Source: CAYUEN01 sp964443745
GTDB taxonomy: Bacteria > Campylobacterota > Campylobacteria > Campylobacterales > QNZT01
Assembly (NCBI GenBank): GCA_964443745.1
Contig: CAYUEN010000010.1
Location: forward strand, 1-53,161
Direction of reading: 5' to 3'
DNA length: 53,161 bases
This document shows, piece after piece, positions 42,643 through 51,068 of this stretch; the first letter of the stretch is position 1; every line of letters begins with the position of its first letter. A model generated the notes under the pieces. That model was not told where the DNA came from and made no database searches. It saw nothing but the letters and a program-made list of their open reading frames with translations. The position numbers and the translations under genes are program-made.

Positions 42643-44840
42643 AAGAGATTCTCTCCAAACTCGATCTTGCGGAGTATGTCGGTGCGTTCGAAGCTTTTCT
42701 CGCCCGCCCGAAACCTCTTTATATGGAAGGTGACGCCAATTTGCACCATCGCTTCATCCGATCGCTCCAAAAAACCCAATTCAAGGCTCCACCTCCGATC
42801 GAAAATCTCGATACGCCCCTGATGTATCTGCAAAAATCGGGCACCCTCAAACTCTACGAATTGTATGAATTCGTCAAGATCGTGGGATATTTTCTCTATC
42901 TCAAGAAGCTTCCTTTCGAAGCACCGGTGGATGCGTGGCTGGAGAAGATCGTCATCCCCGAGGAGATTCTCGAAATCACCCGCTATTTCGACCCCAAAGG
43001 CAACCTCTCCGAATCGATCGACGAACGCTTCATACATATCAACGAGGCACTCAAGCGCAACAAGGAGCAGATCAAGGAGATCCTCAGACGCCTCCTCTCC
43101 TCTCCCAAGATCTCCCCCTATCTGGTGGATCGACAGATCCATTATATCGACGCGAGCGAAACGCTGCTGGTACGCGGCGGCTTCAACCACGTCCTCAAAG
43201 GAAGCGTCGCCGCCAGATCCAGCGGAGGCTACTTCTACGTCATCCCCGATCTGATCGACAAACTGCGCAAGCACGAAGCCGAACTGCTCAGCCGACAGGA
43301 CGAACTCATCTATGAATACGAAAAGAGGATTTCCGCCGTTTTCACGAGATTTCTTCCTTTCTTGCGTTTTGTAAACGGCGCTTTCGACCGCTTCGACGCC
43401 TGGCAAGCGAGACTTTTTTTCGCCCGCTCAAAATCGTTGGAATTCATCACGCCCGCGCGCGATCGCCGCATCAGGCTCTCCGCTTTCGCCCATCCGGCCC
43501 TCCATGATCCCAAGCCGATCTCGATCGATTTCGACAAAAAAATACTGATGATCACGGGTGTCAACGCCGGCGGCAAGACGATGCTGCTCAAATCGATACT
43601 GAGTGCGGTATTCATGGCCAAATATCTGCTTCCGATGCGTATCGACGCGGCGCGCTCGCACATCGGCCACTTCAAGGAGATCGTCGCGATCATCGACGAC
43701 CCCCAGAACGTCAAAAACGACATCTCCACCTTCGCCGGACGGATGATGGAGTTTTCGAAACTCTTCGGCAAGAAGGGGTTCATCGCGGGAGTGGACGAAA
43801 TCGAATTGGGAACCGACTCCGACGAAGCGGCGAGTCTGTTCAAAGTGATTCTCGAGAAACTGATGCAAAAAGAGGTCAAAATCGTCATCACCACCCACCA
43901 CAAACGACTCGCCGCGATGATGGCGACCCATGAAGAGGTGGAACTCGCCGCTGCGATCTACGATGAAGTCCACCGAAAACCCACCTACGAATTTCTCTAC
44001 GGTACGATCGGCAAAAGCTACGCTTTCGAGACCGCATTGCGCTACGGTATCAGCGCCACGATCGTCGAAGAGGCCAAAAAGGTCTATGGCGAAGACAAGG
44101 AGAGACTCAACGAACTGATCCAGAAAAACATCGATCTGGAGCTGAAACTCAAAGCGCGTCTCGCGGAGGTGGAAAAGGAGAAACACCGAATCGAAAAACT
44201 AAAAGCGGGGCTGCTCCGTCAGAAAGAGGAGGCGAACGAAAAGATCCGGGAAACCACCCACAGACTCGAACGAGATTACCGCGAAGCGATTGAAGCGGCC
44301 AAGGAGGCGGCTAGAAGTCGCGATCAGGCCACCATCCACCGACAGCTCAACATCGCCCACAAAAAACGCGAAGCCGCAAAGAGGGTCGAACCCGTACAGG
44401 AAAAAATACCGCTCAAAGCGGGCGACTTCGTCAAATACCGAAAAAATCGGGGCAAAATCCTCTCGATCCGAAAAGAGGAGGCGCTGATCGAAAGCGAAGG
44501 CATCAAGCTGCGCGTACCCCTCTCGCAGCTCAAAAGAAGCAACGCCCCCACCCCGCCGAAGAGGCCGAAAGTCAAAATCCATCTCGAAAAACCTTCCACC
44601 GGTACCGTCAAACTCGACCTGCACGGTCTGAGAGCCGAAGAGGCGATCGAAAAAGTCGACAAATTCCTCTCCGACGCTCTGATAGCCGGCTACGACGAAG
44701 TGCTGATCTATCATGGAATCGGCAGCGGCAAACTCGCCTACGCGGTCAAGGAGTTTCTCAAACACCATCCCAAAGTCAAATCTTTTCATGACGCTCCGCC
44801 GAATATGGGCGGAATGGGCGCCACGATCGTGAGGCTTTGA
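42639..44840 (+). CDS. mutS2: MutS2 family ATPase/endonuclease
   Basis: 733 residues. MutS core and lever domains, a P-loop G-V-N-A-G-G-K-T (about 306-313), the Walker-B D-E-I-E-L-G-T-D, the S-T-F-A-G-R-M motif and a C-terminal Smr nuclease domain with L-D-L-H-G-L-R and H-G-I-G-S-G-K-L. MutS2 acts against recombination or on collided ribosomes in different bacteria rather than in mismatch repair. The start overlaps the preceding gene by four bases (ATGA). Confidence 0.94.
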   Translation: MKEILSKLDLAEYVGAFEAFLARPKPLYMEGDANLHHRFIRSLQKTQFKAPPPIENLDTPLMYLQKSGTLKLYELYEFVKIVGYFLYLKKLPFEAPVDAWLEKIVIPEEILEITRYFDPKGNLSESIDERFIHINEALKRNKEQIKEILRRLLSSPKISPYLVDRQIHYIDASETLLVRGGFNHVLKGSVAARSSGGYFYVIPDLIDKLRKHEAELLSRQDELIYEYEKRISAVFTRFLPFLRFVNGAFDRFDAWQARLFFARSKSLEFITPARDRRIRLSAFAHPALHDPKPISIDFDKKILMITGVNAGGKTMLLKSILSAVFMAKYLLPMRIDAARSHIGHFKEIVAIIDDPQNVKNDISTFAGRMMEFSKLFGKKGFIAGVDEIELGTDSDEAASLFKVILEKLMQKEVKIVITTHHKRLAAMMATHEEVELAAAIYDEVHRKPTYEFLYGTIGKSYAFETALRYGISATIVEEAKKVYGEDKERLNELIQKNIDLELKLKARLAEVEKEKHRIEKLKAGLLRQKEEANEKIRETTHRLERDYREAIEAAKEAARSRDQATIHRQLNIAHKKREAAKRVEPVQEKIPLKAGDFVKYRKNRGKILSIRKEEALIESEGIKLRVPLSQLKRSNAPTPPKRPKVKIHLEKPSTGTVKLDLHGLRAEEAIEKVDKFLSDALIAGYDEVLIYHGIGSGKLAYAVKEFLKHHPKVKSFHDAPPNMGGMGATIVRL

Positions 44841-45214
44841 TGTATACCCCCAAACAGATCGAAAAGTACAAACGCACCCGTTACACGAGGGAGTTGGAAC
44901 GCTTCGTCAACCGGATCGTCAGCCATCTCAGCAAAAAAGAGCGAACAAGAGAGGAGATGAGTGCCTATATTGACGAAATTTTCACCCCTTTCGAGGGAAT
45001 CGAAAAAGTCGACTTGAACAACGACTACCTCAAAGAGCTCGAAGCGTTCGTGGAGCGCACCGCCAATCTTCCCCTGAGCGATCTGGACGCGGCCGAGATG
45101 AGGCGAAAGATTCTCTACGAAGCCAACCTGCTTCAAAAAACCAAACGCAAAAAGGGATTCAACAAAGAAAAACACAAAAAGCGGATCATCGATCAGGAAG
45201 AGAGGCATTATTGA
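44840..45214 (+). CDS. charged helical protein of unknown function
   Basis: 124 residues. The ATG shares one base with the mutS2 stop, and GAGG lies five bases upstream. Composition is rich in K, R and E, with no membrane segment and a basic C-terminal tail (KTKRKKGFNKEKHKKR). No known family is recognised. It is co-transcribed with mutS2 and the S1-type protein. Confidence 0.65.
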   Translation: MYTPKQIEKYKRTRYTRELERFVNRIVSHLSKKERTREEMSAYIDEIFTPFEGIEKVDLNNDYLKELEAFVERTANLPLSDLDAAEMRRKILYEANLLQKTKRKKGFNKEKHKKRIIDQEERHY

Positions 45215-46053
45215 ACCAAAAAATTGTACCCGGCGTCGTAAACCGGCTGAAAATTGAGAGAGTGAGCGATCATGGGCTCTTTCTTCGCGCCGAAAACGCA
45301 GAGGAAGTACTTCTACCCGGCCGCTACGTGAGCGAGGATATGCATTTGGGAGAGGAGATCGACTGTTTCGTCTATTTCGATTCCGAAGATAGACCGGTCG
45401 CGACGACCGAACGACCCCTCGCGATGCGGGGAGAGTTCGCCTATCTCAAGATCGTCGACACCACGAAATTCGGAGCGTTCGCCGACTGGGGACTCTCCAA
45501 AGACCTGTTGATCCCCAAGGGAATGCAAAAAAACCCGTTAAAAAGAGGAGAAAAACGGATCCTCCATATCGGGTTCGACGCCAAAAGCGGTAGACTGGTG
45601 GCGGATACGAGAATCGGCCGTTATCTGGATCGTACCCCACCCCATCATCTACGAAACCATCGGGTCAATCTCCTCGTCGTCGCCAAAACCCCGATGGGAT
45701 ACAAGACAATCGTGGAAAACCGCTACGAAGGGATGCTCTATCACAACGAACTCTTCGAGACTCTACATATCGGACAACAGCGGGACGCCTATGTCAAAAA
45801 AGTACGAAAGGACGGCAAACTCGATCTGACGATCAATCCCCCTTCGTCCCAAAAAGAGGCCGCCGACACCGAAAGGATCCGTTCCCTTCTGATCGAACAC
45901 GGCGGCCGCCTTCCCTTCACCTACAAAAGCGACGCCAAGGCGATTCACGCATATTTCATGATGAGTAAAAAACGCTTCAAACATGCACTCACGAAGCTGC
46001 TCGAATCGAACATGGTCGAACTGGACGAATCGGGTATCAATATGCTAAAATAG
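45211..46053 (+). CDS. CvfB/YitL-family S1 RNA-binding protein
   Basis: 280 residues from a TTG at 45211 that overlaps the previous stop (TTGA). Three S1-like OB folds can be followed, with G-A-F-A-D-W-G-L-S-K-D-L-L-I-P as the typical CvfB middle motif, and a C-terminal winged helix (about 220-280; AIHAYFMMSKKRFKHALTKL). CvfB-like proteins bind RNA and affect virulence or global expression in other bacteria. Confidence 0.85.
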   Translation: MNQKIVPGVVNRLKIERVSDHGLFLRAENAEEVLLPGRYVSEDMHLGEEIDCFVYFDSEDRPVATTERPLAMRGEFAYLKIVDTTKFGAFADWGLSKDLLIPKGMQKNPLKRGEKRILHIGFDAKSGRLVADTRIGRYLDRTPPHHLRNHRVNLLVVAKTPMGYKTIVENRYEGMLYHNELFETLHIGQQRDAYVKKVRKDGKLDLTINPPSSQKEAADTERIRSLLIEHGGRLPFTYKSDAKAIHAYFMMSKKRFKHALTKLLESNMVELDESGINMLK

Positions 46054-46081
46054 TGACATGTCTACGCAAAGGAAAACGCTT

Positions 46082-46813
46082 ATGAACAAAAATATCGTCG
46101 CGATCGTCGGTTTTATACTTGTCGCCATCATCGCATGGCAAGGATATCTGCTCAATAAACAGACTTCTCCCAAAAAGCCCGAAAAAGAGGAGCCAAAAAT
46201 CACCGTCGAGATCGAAAAACCCCAACCCCCCAAAACAGAGGTACATATCGCCGCCCAAACTCCTCTTGATGCCAACGCGGAAGAGTTCATCGACCGAAAG
46301 AAAATCGAAGAAGATCTGAAAAAGCTCTTTCATGACCTCTTCGGCAACCCCAAGGTCCAAGCCCAGATCCGAAGCAATATCGAGCAGATCAAGCGGGAGT
46401 TCAAAGAGGGAATCACACAGCTTCAGAGCGAATTGGCCAATCTTTCCGAAGAGTTCCAAAAATCGGCACACAAAGATCCCTTTCTCGCCGAACTCTTCGG
46501 CAGCCTGAAACTGCCCAAAATGCTGCGATTCGAAGACAAAGGGGACTACTACGCCATCACGCTCGACGTACCCGGCGGAAAGGAGGCGGATATCGACATC
46601 CGCACCAAGAAAAACCTCCTGATCGTCACAATGAAACACACGGTGAAAAAAGAGACCAACACCTCCGCCGGCATCGTGAAAAAAGAGGTCCTCCAGACGT
46701 CGCGGGACATCATCCTGATTCCAAAAGACGCCTTTATCGACAAACTCGACACCCAATACAAAGAGGGAAAACTCTACATCATCGTCCCCAAAGCCAAAAG
46801 GATCCGTACATGA
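46082..46813 (+). CDS. membrane-anchored Hsp20 (alpha-crystallin) protein
   Basis: 243 residues from the ATG at 46082 (AAAGGA eight bases upstream); an ATG at 46058 has no ribosome site. One membrane helix (about 4-22), a Pro/Lys/Glu linker, an amphipathic helical region (about 68-130), then an alpha-crystallin domain (about 148-243; R-F-E-D-K-G-D-Y-Y-A-I, L-D-V-P-G-G, K-N-L-L-I-V). The C-terminal I-x-I/V anchoring motif is replaced by L-Y-I-I-V-P. A small heat-shock protein with a membrane anchor is unusual; the domain would probably face the periplasm. It overlaps the thioredoxin gene by four bases. Confidence 0.78.
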   Translation: MNKNIVAIVGFILVAIIAWQGYLLNKQTSPKKPEKEEPKITVEIEKPQPPKTEVHIAAQTPLDANAEEFIDRKKIEEDLKKLFHDLFGNPKVQAQIRSNIEQIKREFKEGITQLQSELANLSEEFQKSAHKDPFLAELFGSLKLPKMLRFEDKGDYYAITLDVPGGKEADIDIRTKKNLLIVTMKHTVKKETNTSAGIVKKEVLQTSRDIILIPKDAFIDKLDTQYKEGKLYIIVPKAKRIRT

Positions 46814-47139
46814 AAGAGGTGGATTCTTTGGAGGCGATACAAGAGGCCGTTTCCACCCAACTCGGTCTGCTGCTGTATTTTTCGACACCCTCCTGCAACG
46901 TCTGCAAAGCGCTAAAGCCGAAAATTTCCGACGCCTTCAAAAGCCGTTATCCCAAAATCGAACAATATTCCGTGGATGCGGCGGCCTCGCCGGAAATCGC
47001 CGCACATTTCCAGGTCTTTTCCGTCCCTACGATCCTCGTGTTTTTGGGGGGCAAGGAGTTCGCCAGAGCCTCCAGAAACCTCTCCGTCTCCCGATTCGTA
47101 GAGCAGATCGCACGCCCCTATCGTATTCTGAGCACCTGA
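46810..47139 (+). CDS. thioredoxin-family protein
   Basis: 109 residues. Thioredoxin fold with the active site P-S-C-N-V-C (C-N-V-C rather than C-G-P-C) and the cis-proline in F-S-V-P-T-I-L. There is no signal peptide, so it is cytoplasmic. The non-standard dipeptide between the cysteines should shift its redox potential. It is coupled to the membrane Hsp20 gene. Confidence 0.85.
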   Translation: MKEVDSLEAIQEAVSTQLGLLLYFSTPSCNVCKALKPKISDAFKSRYPKIEQYSVDAAASPEIAAHFQVFSVPTILVFLGGKEFARASRNLSVSRFVEQIARPYRILST

Positions 47140-47197
47140 AAAAGGGCTTTGTAAAGCATTGGTAAGTTAAAATATCGGAAAAACGAAAGGTATTTCC

Positions 47198-48358
47198 ATG
47201 CTGACAAAACGGGTCAACGCACTCTCCCCATCCCTCACGATCGCCATCTCCACGCTCGCCAAAGAGCTCAAAGAGAGCGGCAAGGACATCCTCGCGTTCT
47301 CCGCGGGCGAACCCGACTTCGGCACACCCGAAGTGATCAGACAGGAGGCGATCAAGGCGATCGAAGAGAACTTCACGAAATACACCCCCGTACCGGGTAT
47401 CCCGGAATTGCTCAAAGCGATAGCCGAAAAACTGGAGCGCGACAACAATCTGCACTACGAACCCTCCCAGATCATCGCGAGCAACGGTGCGAAACAGTCG
47501 CTTTTCAATCTTATGCTCTCTTTGATCGAGGCGGGAGACGAAGTGATCATTCCCGCCCCCTACTGGGTCACCTATCCCGAACAGGTGAAGTTTTGCGAAG
47601 GGGTACCGGTGATCGTCGAAACCGAAGAGAGCGAGGGTTTCAAAATCACGGCCGAAAAGCTGAAAAAAGCGATCACGCCCCGTACCAAACTCCTGATTCT
47701 CACCACCCCCTCCAACCCCACCGGCGCGGTCTACACCAAAGAGGAGCTCGAAGCGATCGGCGAGGTGCTGAAAAATACGCAAATTATGATCGCCAGCGAC
47801 GAGATGTACGAAAAATTGGTCTATGACGGCACCTTTACCGCCACGGCCAGCGTCAGCGAGGATATGTTTCGCCGCACCATCACGATCAACGGATTGAGCA
47901 AGTCCGTGGCTATGACGGGATGGCGTTTCGGATATCTAGCCTCGGCCGATCGGGATCTTGTCGACGCGATGAAAAAACTCCAGTCCCAAAGCACATCCAA
48001 CATCAACTCCATCACCCAGAAAGCGGCGATAGCGGGACTTGACGGCAGAGCGGACGCCGATATCGAGATGATGCGCCAAGCGTTCAAAAAACGGCGGGAT
48101 CTGGCGCTCGAGCTTTTCGGCCAAAGCGAAAAACTATCGGTCATCAAGCCCGAAGGCGCTTTCTATCTCTTCGTCAATATCAAAAAAGTCACGAACGACT
48201 CGATGCGCTTTTGCAAAGAGTTGCTGGAAAAAGAGGGGGTGGCCGTCGTTCCCGGAATCGGATTCGGAAGCGAAGGGTATTTCAGATTTTCGTTCGCCAC
48301 GGACGAAGAGAGCATCAAAGAGGGAATCAGAAGAATCAGAAGATTTTGTGAAAAGTGA
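47198..48358 (+). CDS. aspC: aspartate aminotransferase family enzyme
   Basis: 386 residues. Class I aminotransferase with S-A-G-E-P-D-F-G-T-P, S-N-P-T-G-A, the PLP lysine in N-G-L-S-K-S-V-A-M-T-G-W-R and a terminal substrate arginine in F-R-F-S-F-A. The S-K-S-V-A-M-T-G-W-R-F-G-Y signature fits the I-gamma aspartate aminotransferases. It interconverts aspartate and oxaloacetate with glutamate and 2-oxoglutarate. Confidence 0.88.
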   Translation: MLTKRVNALSPSLTIAISTLAKELKESGKDILAFSAGEPDFGTPEVIRQEAIKAIEENFTKYTPVPGIPELLKAIAEKLERDNNLHYEPSQIIASNGAKQSLFNLMLSLIEAGDEVIIPAPYWVTYPEQVKFCEGVPVIVETEESEGFKITAEKLKKAITPRTKLLILTTPSNPTGAVYTKEELEAIGEVLKNTQIMIASDEMYEKLVYDGTFTATASVSEDMFRRTITINGLSKSVAMTGWRFGYLASADRDLVDAMKKLQSQSTSNINSITQKAAIAGLDGRADADIEMMRQAFKKRRDLALELFGQSEKLSVIKPEGAFYLFVNIKKVTNDSMRFCKELLEKEGVAVVPGIGFGSEGYFRFSFATDEESIKEGIRRIRRFCEK

Positions 48359-48370
48359 TTTTTCGCCCAT

Positions 48371-48400
48371 AAAAAAAGGCGACTCCCGAAGGAGCCGCCT
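48371..48400 (-). terminator. intrinsic terminator of the peptidoglycan-binding protein gene
   Basis: On the minus strand a 10-bp stem (one G-T pair) with a TTCG tetraloop (48400-48377) is followed directly by seven Ts (48377-48371). It begins 15 bases after the stop codon. It lies just past the convergent aspC stop and could also slow transcripts from that side. Confidence 0.85.
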
Positions 48401-48414
48401 GAAGATCCAATCCT

Positions 48415-49977
48415 CTATTTGAGGTTGAACGCTTTGAGGACGTTTTTGTCCGGCTCTCCGGTGACAGGAAGTCCCGCGGATTTTTGGAACGCTCTGATCG
48501 CGGCTCTCGTTTTGGGTCCGAGAATACCGTCGATAGGCTCGTTCTCGTAAAAACCTCTCTCTTGCAACGCTCGCTGAACCGCTCTGACATCGCACTTGCT
48601 GAAGTATTTGATCGGTTTGCGCGTTTTGCAATCGACCTGTTTCCATTCGAGTTTCGCGTCGCTGACTTTGATGCGCTTGGTAATCGTACCGTATACGGGC
48701 TCGGTCGTGACCTTCTCGGACGTAGCGGGCGCGACGACGGTCTGAACGGTATAGGTTTTGTATTGCTCCGGAATCTCCACCTCTTTGGTCGTAGCTGGTG
48801 TGGCGACCACAGTTTTGGTGATCGTTTTGTACGCCGCCGGTGTTTCCGTCAGACAGACTTGATGTCCCGTATATCTGAATCCATCGACCTTTTCACCCGC
48901 TTTTTTCCAAGTAAAGACAGGATCGGCGACTTTGACTCTCTGCTTGTAGGAAGCGGTCACTTCCGGTACCGTCGATGTCTGTACCGCCGCCGGCGTGACG
49001 AGCTTGCGGACTTTGATCGTCTTGTAGACGGCCGGGACTTCCACCACTTTGACGGTGGCCGGCGTTTTCAGGACTCTTCTTTTGATGATTTTGTATTTGG
49101 CGGGAATCTTGACCAGACAGAGTGTTTCTCCACCGCACCCCTGACCTGCGCATCGCTTCTTTTTCCATACGGTATGCTCAGGCTCCACCAACACTTTTTC
49201 AGTCTCGTATTCATAGGTGGCGGGAACGGGAACCAACCGCTTGTACGCCTCTTTGACGAGCACCTTCTCTTCGACCGTCTCATATTTGGGAGGGGTGACG
49301 CTCAGCTTGTCGTATGCCTGTCTTTGAACGTATTCGATCGGTTTGAATTCGTATTGTGCGGGTTTGTAATACTCTCTGTAACACTCTCCAGGCTGCATCG
49401 CGTCGACATTCACGCCAGCCGCTTTGGCTGCCGCCAAAATCTCCGGACTCAAAGGCACGCGGCGCTTCAGATCGGTGACCCAGTTTCTCTCCGCATCCCT
49501 GACTAACACCTTTTCATGCTCTTTTTTGAATGTAGCCGGCACGACTACGAGTCGTTTGGCCGCTTCCCGTACCAGAATCTTCTCTTGTCTGGTCCCGAAT
49601 TTGGGCGGATGGACGATCATCTTTTCGGTACCTTCTTTCAAGAGTACCTTTTCGGTCTGTGTCTCGTATTGTGCGGGAGTCAATACTTTGGCAAAGCACT
49701 GACCGGGAGCCGCAGGCGGGAGATCGAGCGTCAGATCTTTGACCGGCGCGGCCGAACTCGTCGTCTCCGAAGCTGCCGTATCTCCCGGTGTGGTAGATGC
49801 CAGGTGCTCCGCCGCCTCAGCGATACTCTTTTTGACCTCCTGAGCCTTTTGTGTCGTACCTGCAAGTGCTTGCGTTACAGTCGATACCCCTGCATCGTTC
49901 GTCTCTGCGACGACACTGCTGGTCGCCACCACAGCCAGCGACGTCAGAAGTGCCATCGAATATTTGTACCTATTCAT
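48415..49977 (-). CDS. exported repeat protein with C-terminal peptidoglycan-binding domain
   Basis: 520 residues. Signal peptide (about 1-24), an Ala/Thr-rich linker, then a region of about 350 residues made of short beta-like repeats: P-A-x-Y or P-P-K-Y followed some 10 residues later by E-K-V-L-V or similar. Two long units (about 90-170 and 195-265) repeat the order P-G-[QE]-C, P-A-Q-Y, P-P-K-[FY], P-A-T-[FY]. Nine cysteines are present, including a cluster C-A-G-Q-G-C-G-G-E-T-L-C. A PG-binding_1 domain closes the protein (about 455-518; VQRALQERGFY, DGILGPKTRAAIRAFQ). It is probably a wall-tethered envelope protein. The ATG follows AAGGAG. Confidence 0.8.
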   Translation of the reverse strand: MNRYKYSMALLTSLAVVATSSVVAETNDAGVSTVTQALAGTTQKAQEVKKSIAEAAEHLASTTPGDTAASETTSSAAPVKDLTLDLPPAAPGQCFAKVLTPAQYETQTEKVLLKEGTEKMIVHPPKFGTRQEKILVREAAKRLVVVPATFKKEHEKVLVRDAERNWVTDLKRRVPLSPEILAAAKAAGVNVDAMQPGECYREYYKPAQYEFKPIEYVQRQAYDKLSVTPPKYETVEEKVLVKEAYKRLVPVPATYEYETEKVLVEPEHTVWKKKRCAGQGCGGETLCLVKIPAKYKIIKRRVLKTPATVKVVEVPAVYKTIKVRKLVTPAAVQTSTVPEVTASYKQRVKVADPVFTWKKAGEKVDGFRYTGHQVCLTETPAAYKTITKTVVATPATTKEVEIPEQYKTYTVQTVVAPATSEKVTTEPVYGTITKRIKVSDAKLEWKQVDCKTRKPIKYFSKCDVRAVQRALQERGFYENEPIDGILGPKTRAAIRAFQKSAGLPVTGEPDKNVLKAFNLK

Positions 49978-50072
49978 TCTCTACTCCTTGTAAAATTGAT
50001 TATCAGCTCAATTCTAAGATTATTTCACTCTAAACCAAATAAAAATAAATTATCTGCATTTTTTTTCAGTCT

Positions 50073-50099
50073 GGGACAAGTAAGCCCCATCTATGTCCC
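50073..50099. repeat. inverted repeat in the gap before the Tat-exported protein
   Basis: GGGACA (50073-50078) and TGTCCC (50094-50099), separated by 15 bases, lie in the 214-base gap between divergent genes. The rest of the gap is AT-rich and probably holds the two promoters. The repeat could be an operator or a leader hairpin. Confidence 0.35.
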
Positions 50100-50191
50100 G
50101 CCTATCTTCATTTTTTTGTCTCTTATACTTAAATAATTTTCATTTAGGCCGATTTTGTACTACTTATTAAGTTTTGGTAGGAAACAGCAGT

Positions 50192-50737
50192 ATGAACAGT
50201 CGAAGAGATTTTTTGAAAAAGAGCCTTGTTTTGGGCACCGGGCTGGTCGTGAGCCCTTTCGATCTCTTCGCCTACAGACTCCCCGTGGACCGTACGATCA
50301 GACTCTACAACATCCACACGGGCGAACATCTGAAGGCGACCTACTGGGCCAAAGACCACTTTGTCAGGGAAGAGCTTGAAAAAATAAACTACTTTTTGAG
50401 AGATTTCCGTACCGGCGAAGTGAAAGAGATAGACATCAAACTTCTCGATCTGATTTATGCGATCGGCTTGATCAAAGACACCGATCGTCCTTTCCGGGTG
50501 ATTTCCGGCTACCGCTCTCCGAAAACCAACGCCATGCTTCGAAAACGCTCCGAAGGCGTCGCGAAAAACAGTTATCACCTCAAAGCGCAGGCGATCGACA
50601 TCAATCTTCCTGGATCCCACCTAAAAGACCTCAAATCGCTCGCCCGCTTCCTCAGGCGCGGCGGCGTGGGCTACTATCCAAAATCCGGTTTTATGCATAT
50701 CGATACCGGGCCGATACGCTACTGGGCCAGAGGATAA
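50192..50737 (+). CDS. Tat-exported DUF882/YcbK-type (M15-like) protein
   Basis: 181 residues from the ATG at 50192 (TAGGAA upstream). The N-terminus N-S-R-R-D-F-L-K-K-S is a twin-arginine signal, followed by a hydrophobic stretch. The mature part has S-G-Y-R-S-P-K-T-N, H-L-K-A-Q-A-I-D-I and F-M-H-I-D-T-G, the His/Asp/His zinc pattern of the YcbK/M15 peptidase fold. Family members act on peptidoglycan or remain without a known substrate. Zinc is inferred from the three motifs. Confidence 0.85.
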   Translation: MNSRRDFLKKSLVLGTGLVVSPFDLFAYRLPVDRTIRLYNIHTGEHLKATYWAKDHFVREELEKINYFLRDFRTGEVKEIDIKLLDLIYAIGLIKDTDRPFRVISGYRSPKTNAMLRKRSEGVAKNSYHLKAQAIDINLPGSHLKDLKSLARFLRRGGVGYYPKSGFMHIDTGPIRYWARG

Positions 50738-50746
50738 AAAAGAACA

Positions 50747-50776
50747 TTGAAAAACATATATATATTATGGTATACT
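50747..50776 (+). promoter_or_regulatory. sigma-70 promoter of rpsU
   Basis: TTGAAA (50747-50752), 18-base AT-rich spacer with alternating TA, TATACT (50771-50776). It starts ten bases after the previous stop codon and about 35 bases before the rpsU ATG. Confidence 0.65.
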
Positions 50777-50812
50777 TACCATCCAAATTTTTACGAGAGG
50801 CGGTGATAGCTC

Positions 50813-51025
50813 ATGCCAGGTATTGTTGTCAAACCTAATGAGTCGTTTGAAGAGGCTTATAGAAAGTTCAAGAGACAGACCGACCGAAATCTGATCGTGA
50901 CGGAAAAACGTGCGAGAAGATTCTACGAGACGGGTACCGAAAGGCGCAAAAAGCAGAAAATTGCTGCGCGCAAAAAGATGCTCAAGAAACTCTATATGCT
51001 TCGACGCTACGAATCGAGGCTGTAG
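50813..51025 (+). CDS. rpsU: 30S ribosomal protein S21
   Basis: 70 residues, strongly basic; M-P-G-I-V-V-K-P-N-E-S-F-E-E-A and the C-terminal K-K-L-Y-M-L-R-R-Y-E-S-R-L are typical of S21 in this phylum. It helps base-pairing of mRNA Shine-Dalgarno sequences on the small subunit. It has its own promoter and terminator. Confidence 0.95.
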   Translation: MPGIVVKPNESFEEAYRKFKRQTDRNLIVTEKRARRFYETGTERRKKQKIAARKKMLKKLYMLRRYESRL

Positions 51026-51033
51026 CTTCCCCA

Positions 51034-51062
51034 TCGGCAGGAGTCTCTCCTGCCGACTTTTT
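51034..51062 (+). terminator. intrinsic terminator of rpsU
   Basis: Perfect 10-bp stem TCGGCAGGAG / CTCCTGCCGA with a TCT loop (51034-51056), followed by CTTTTT. It is nine bases after the rpsU stop. Confidence 0.88.
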
Positions 51063-51068
51063 CATCCC

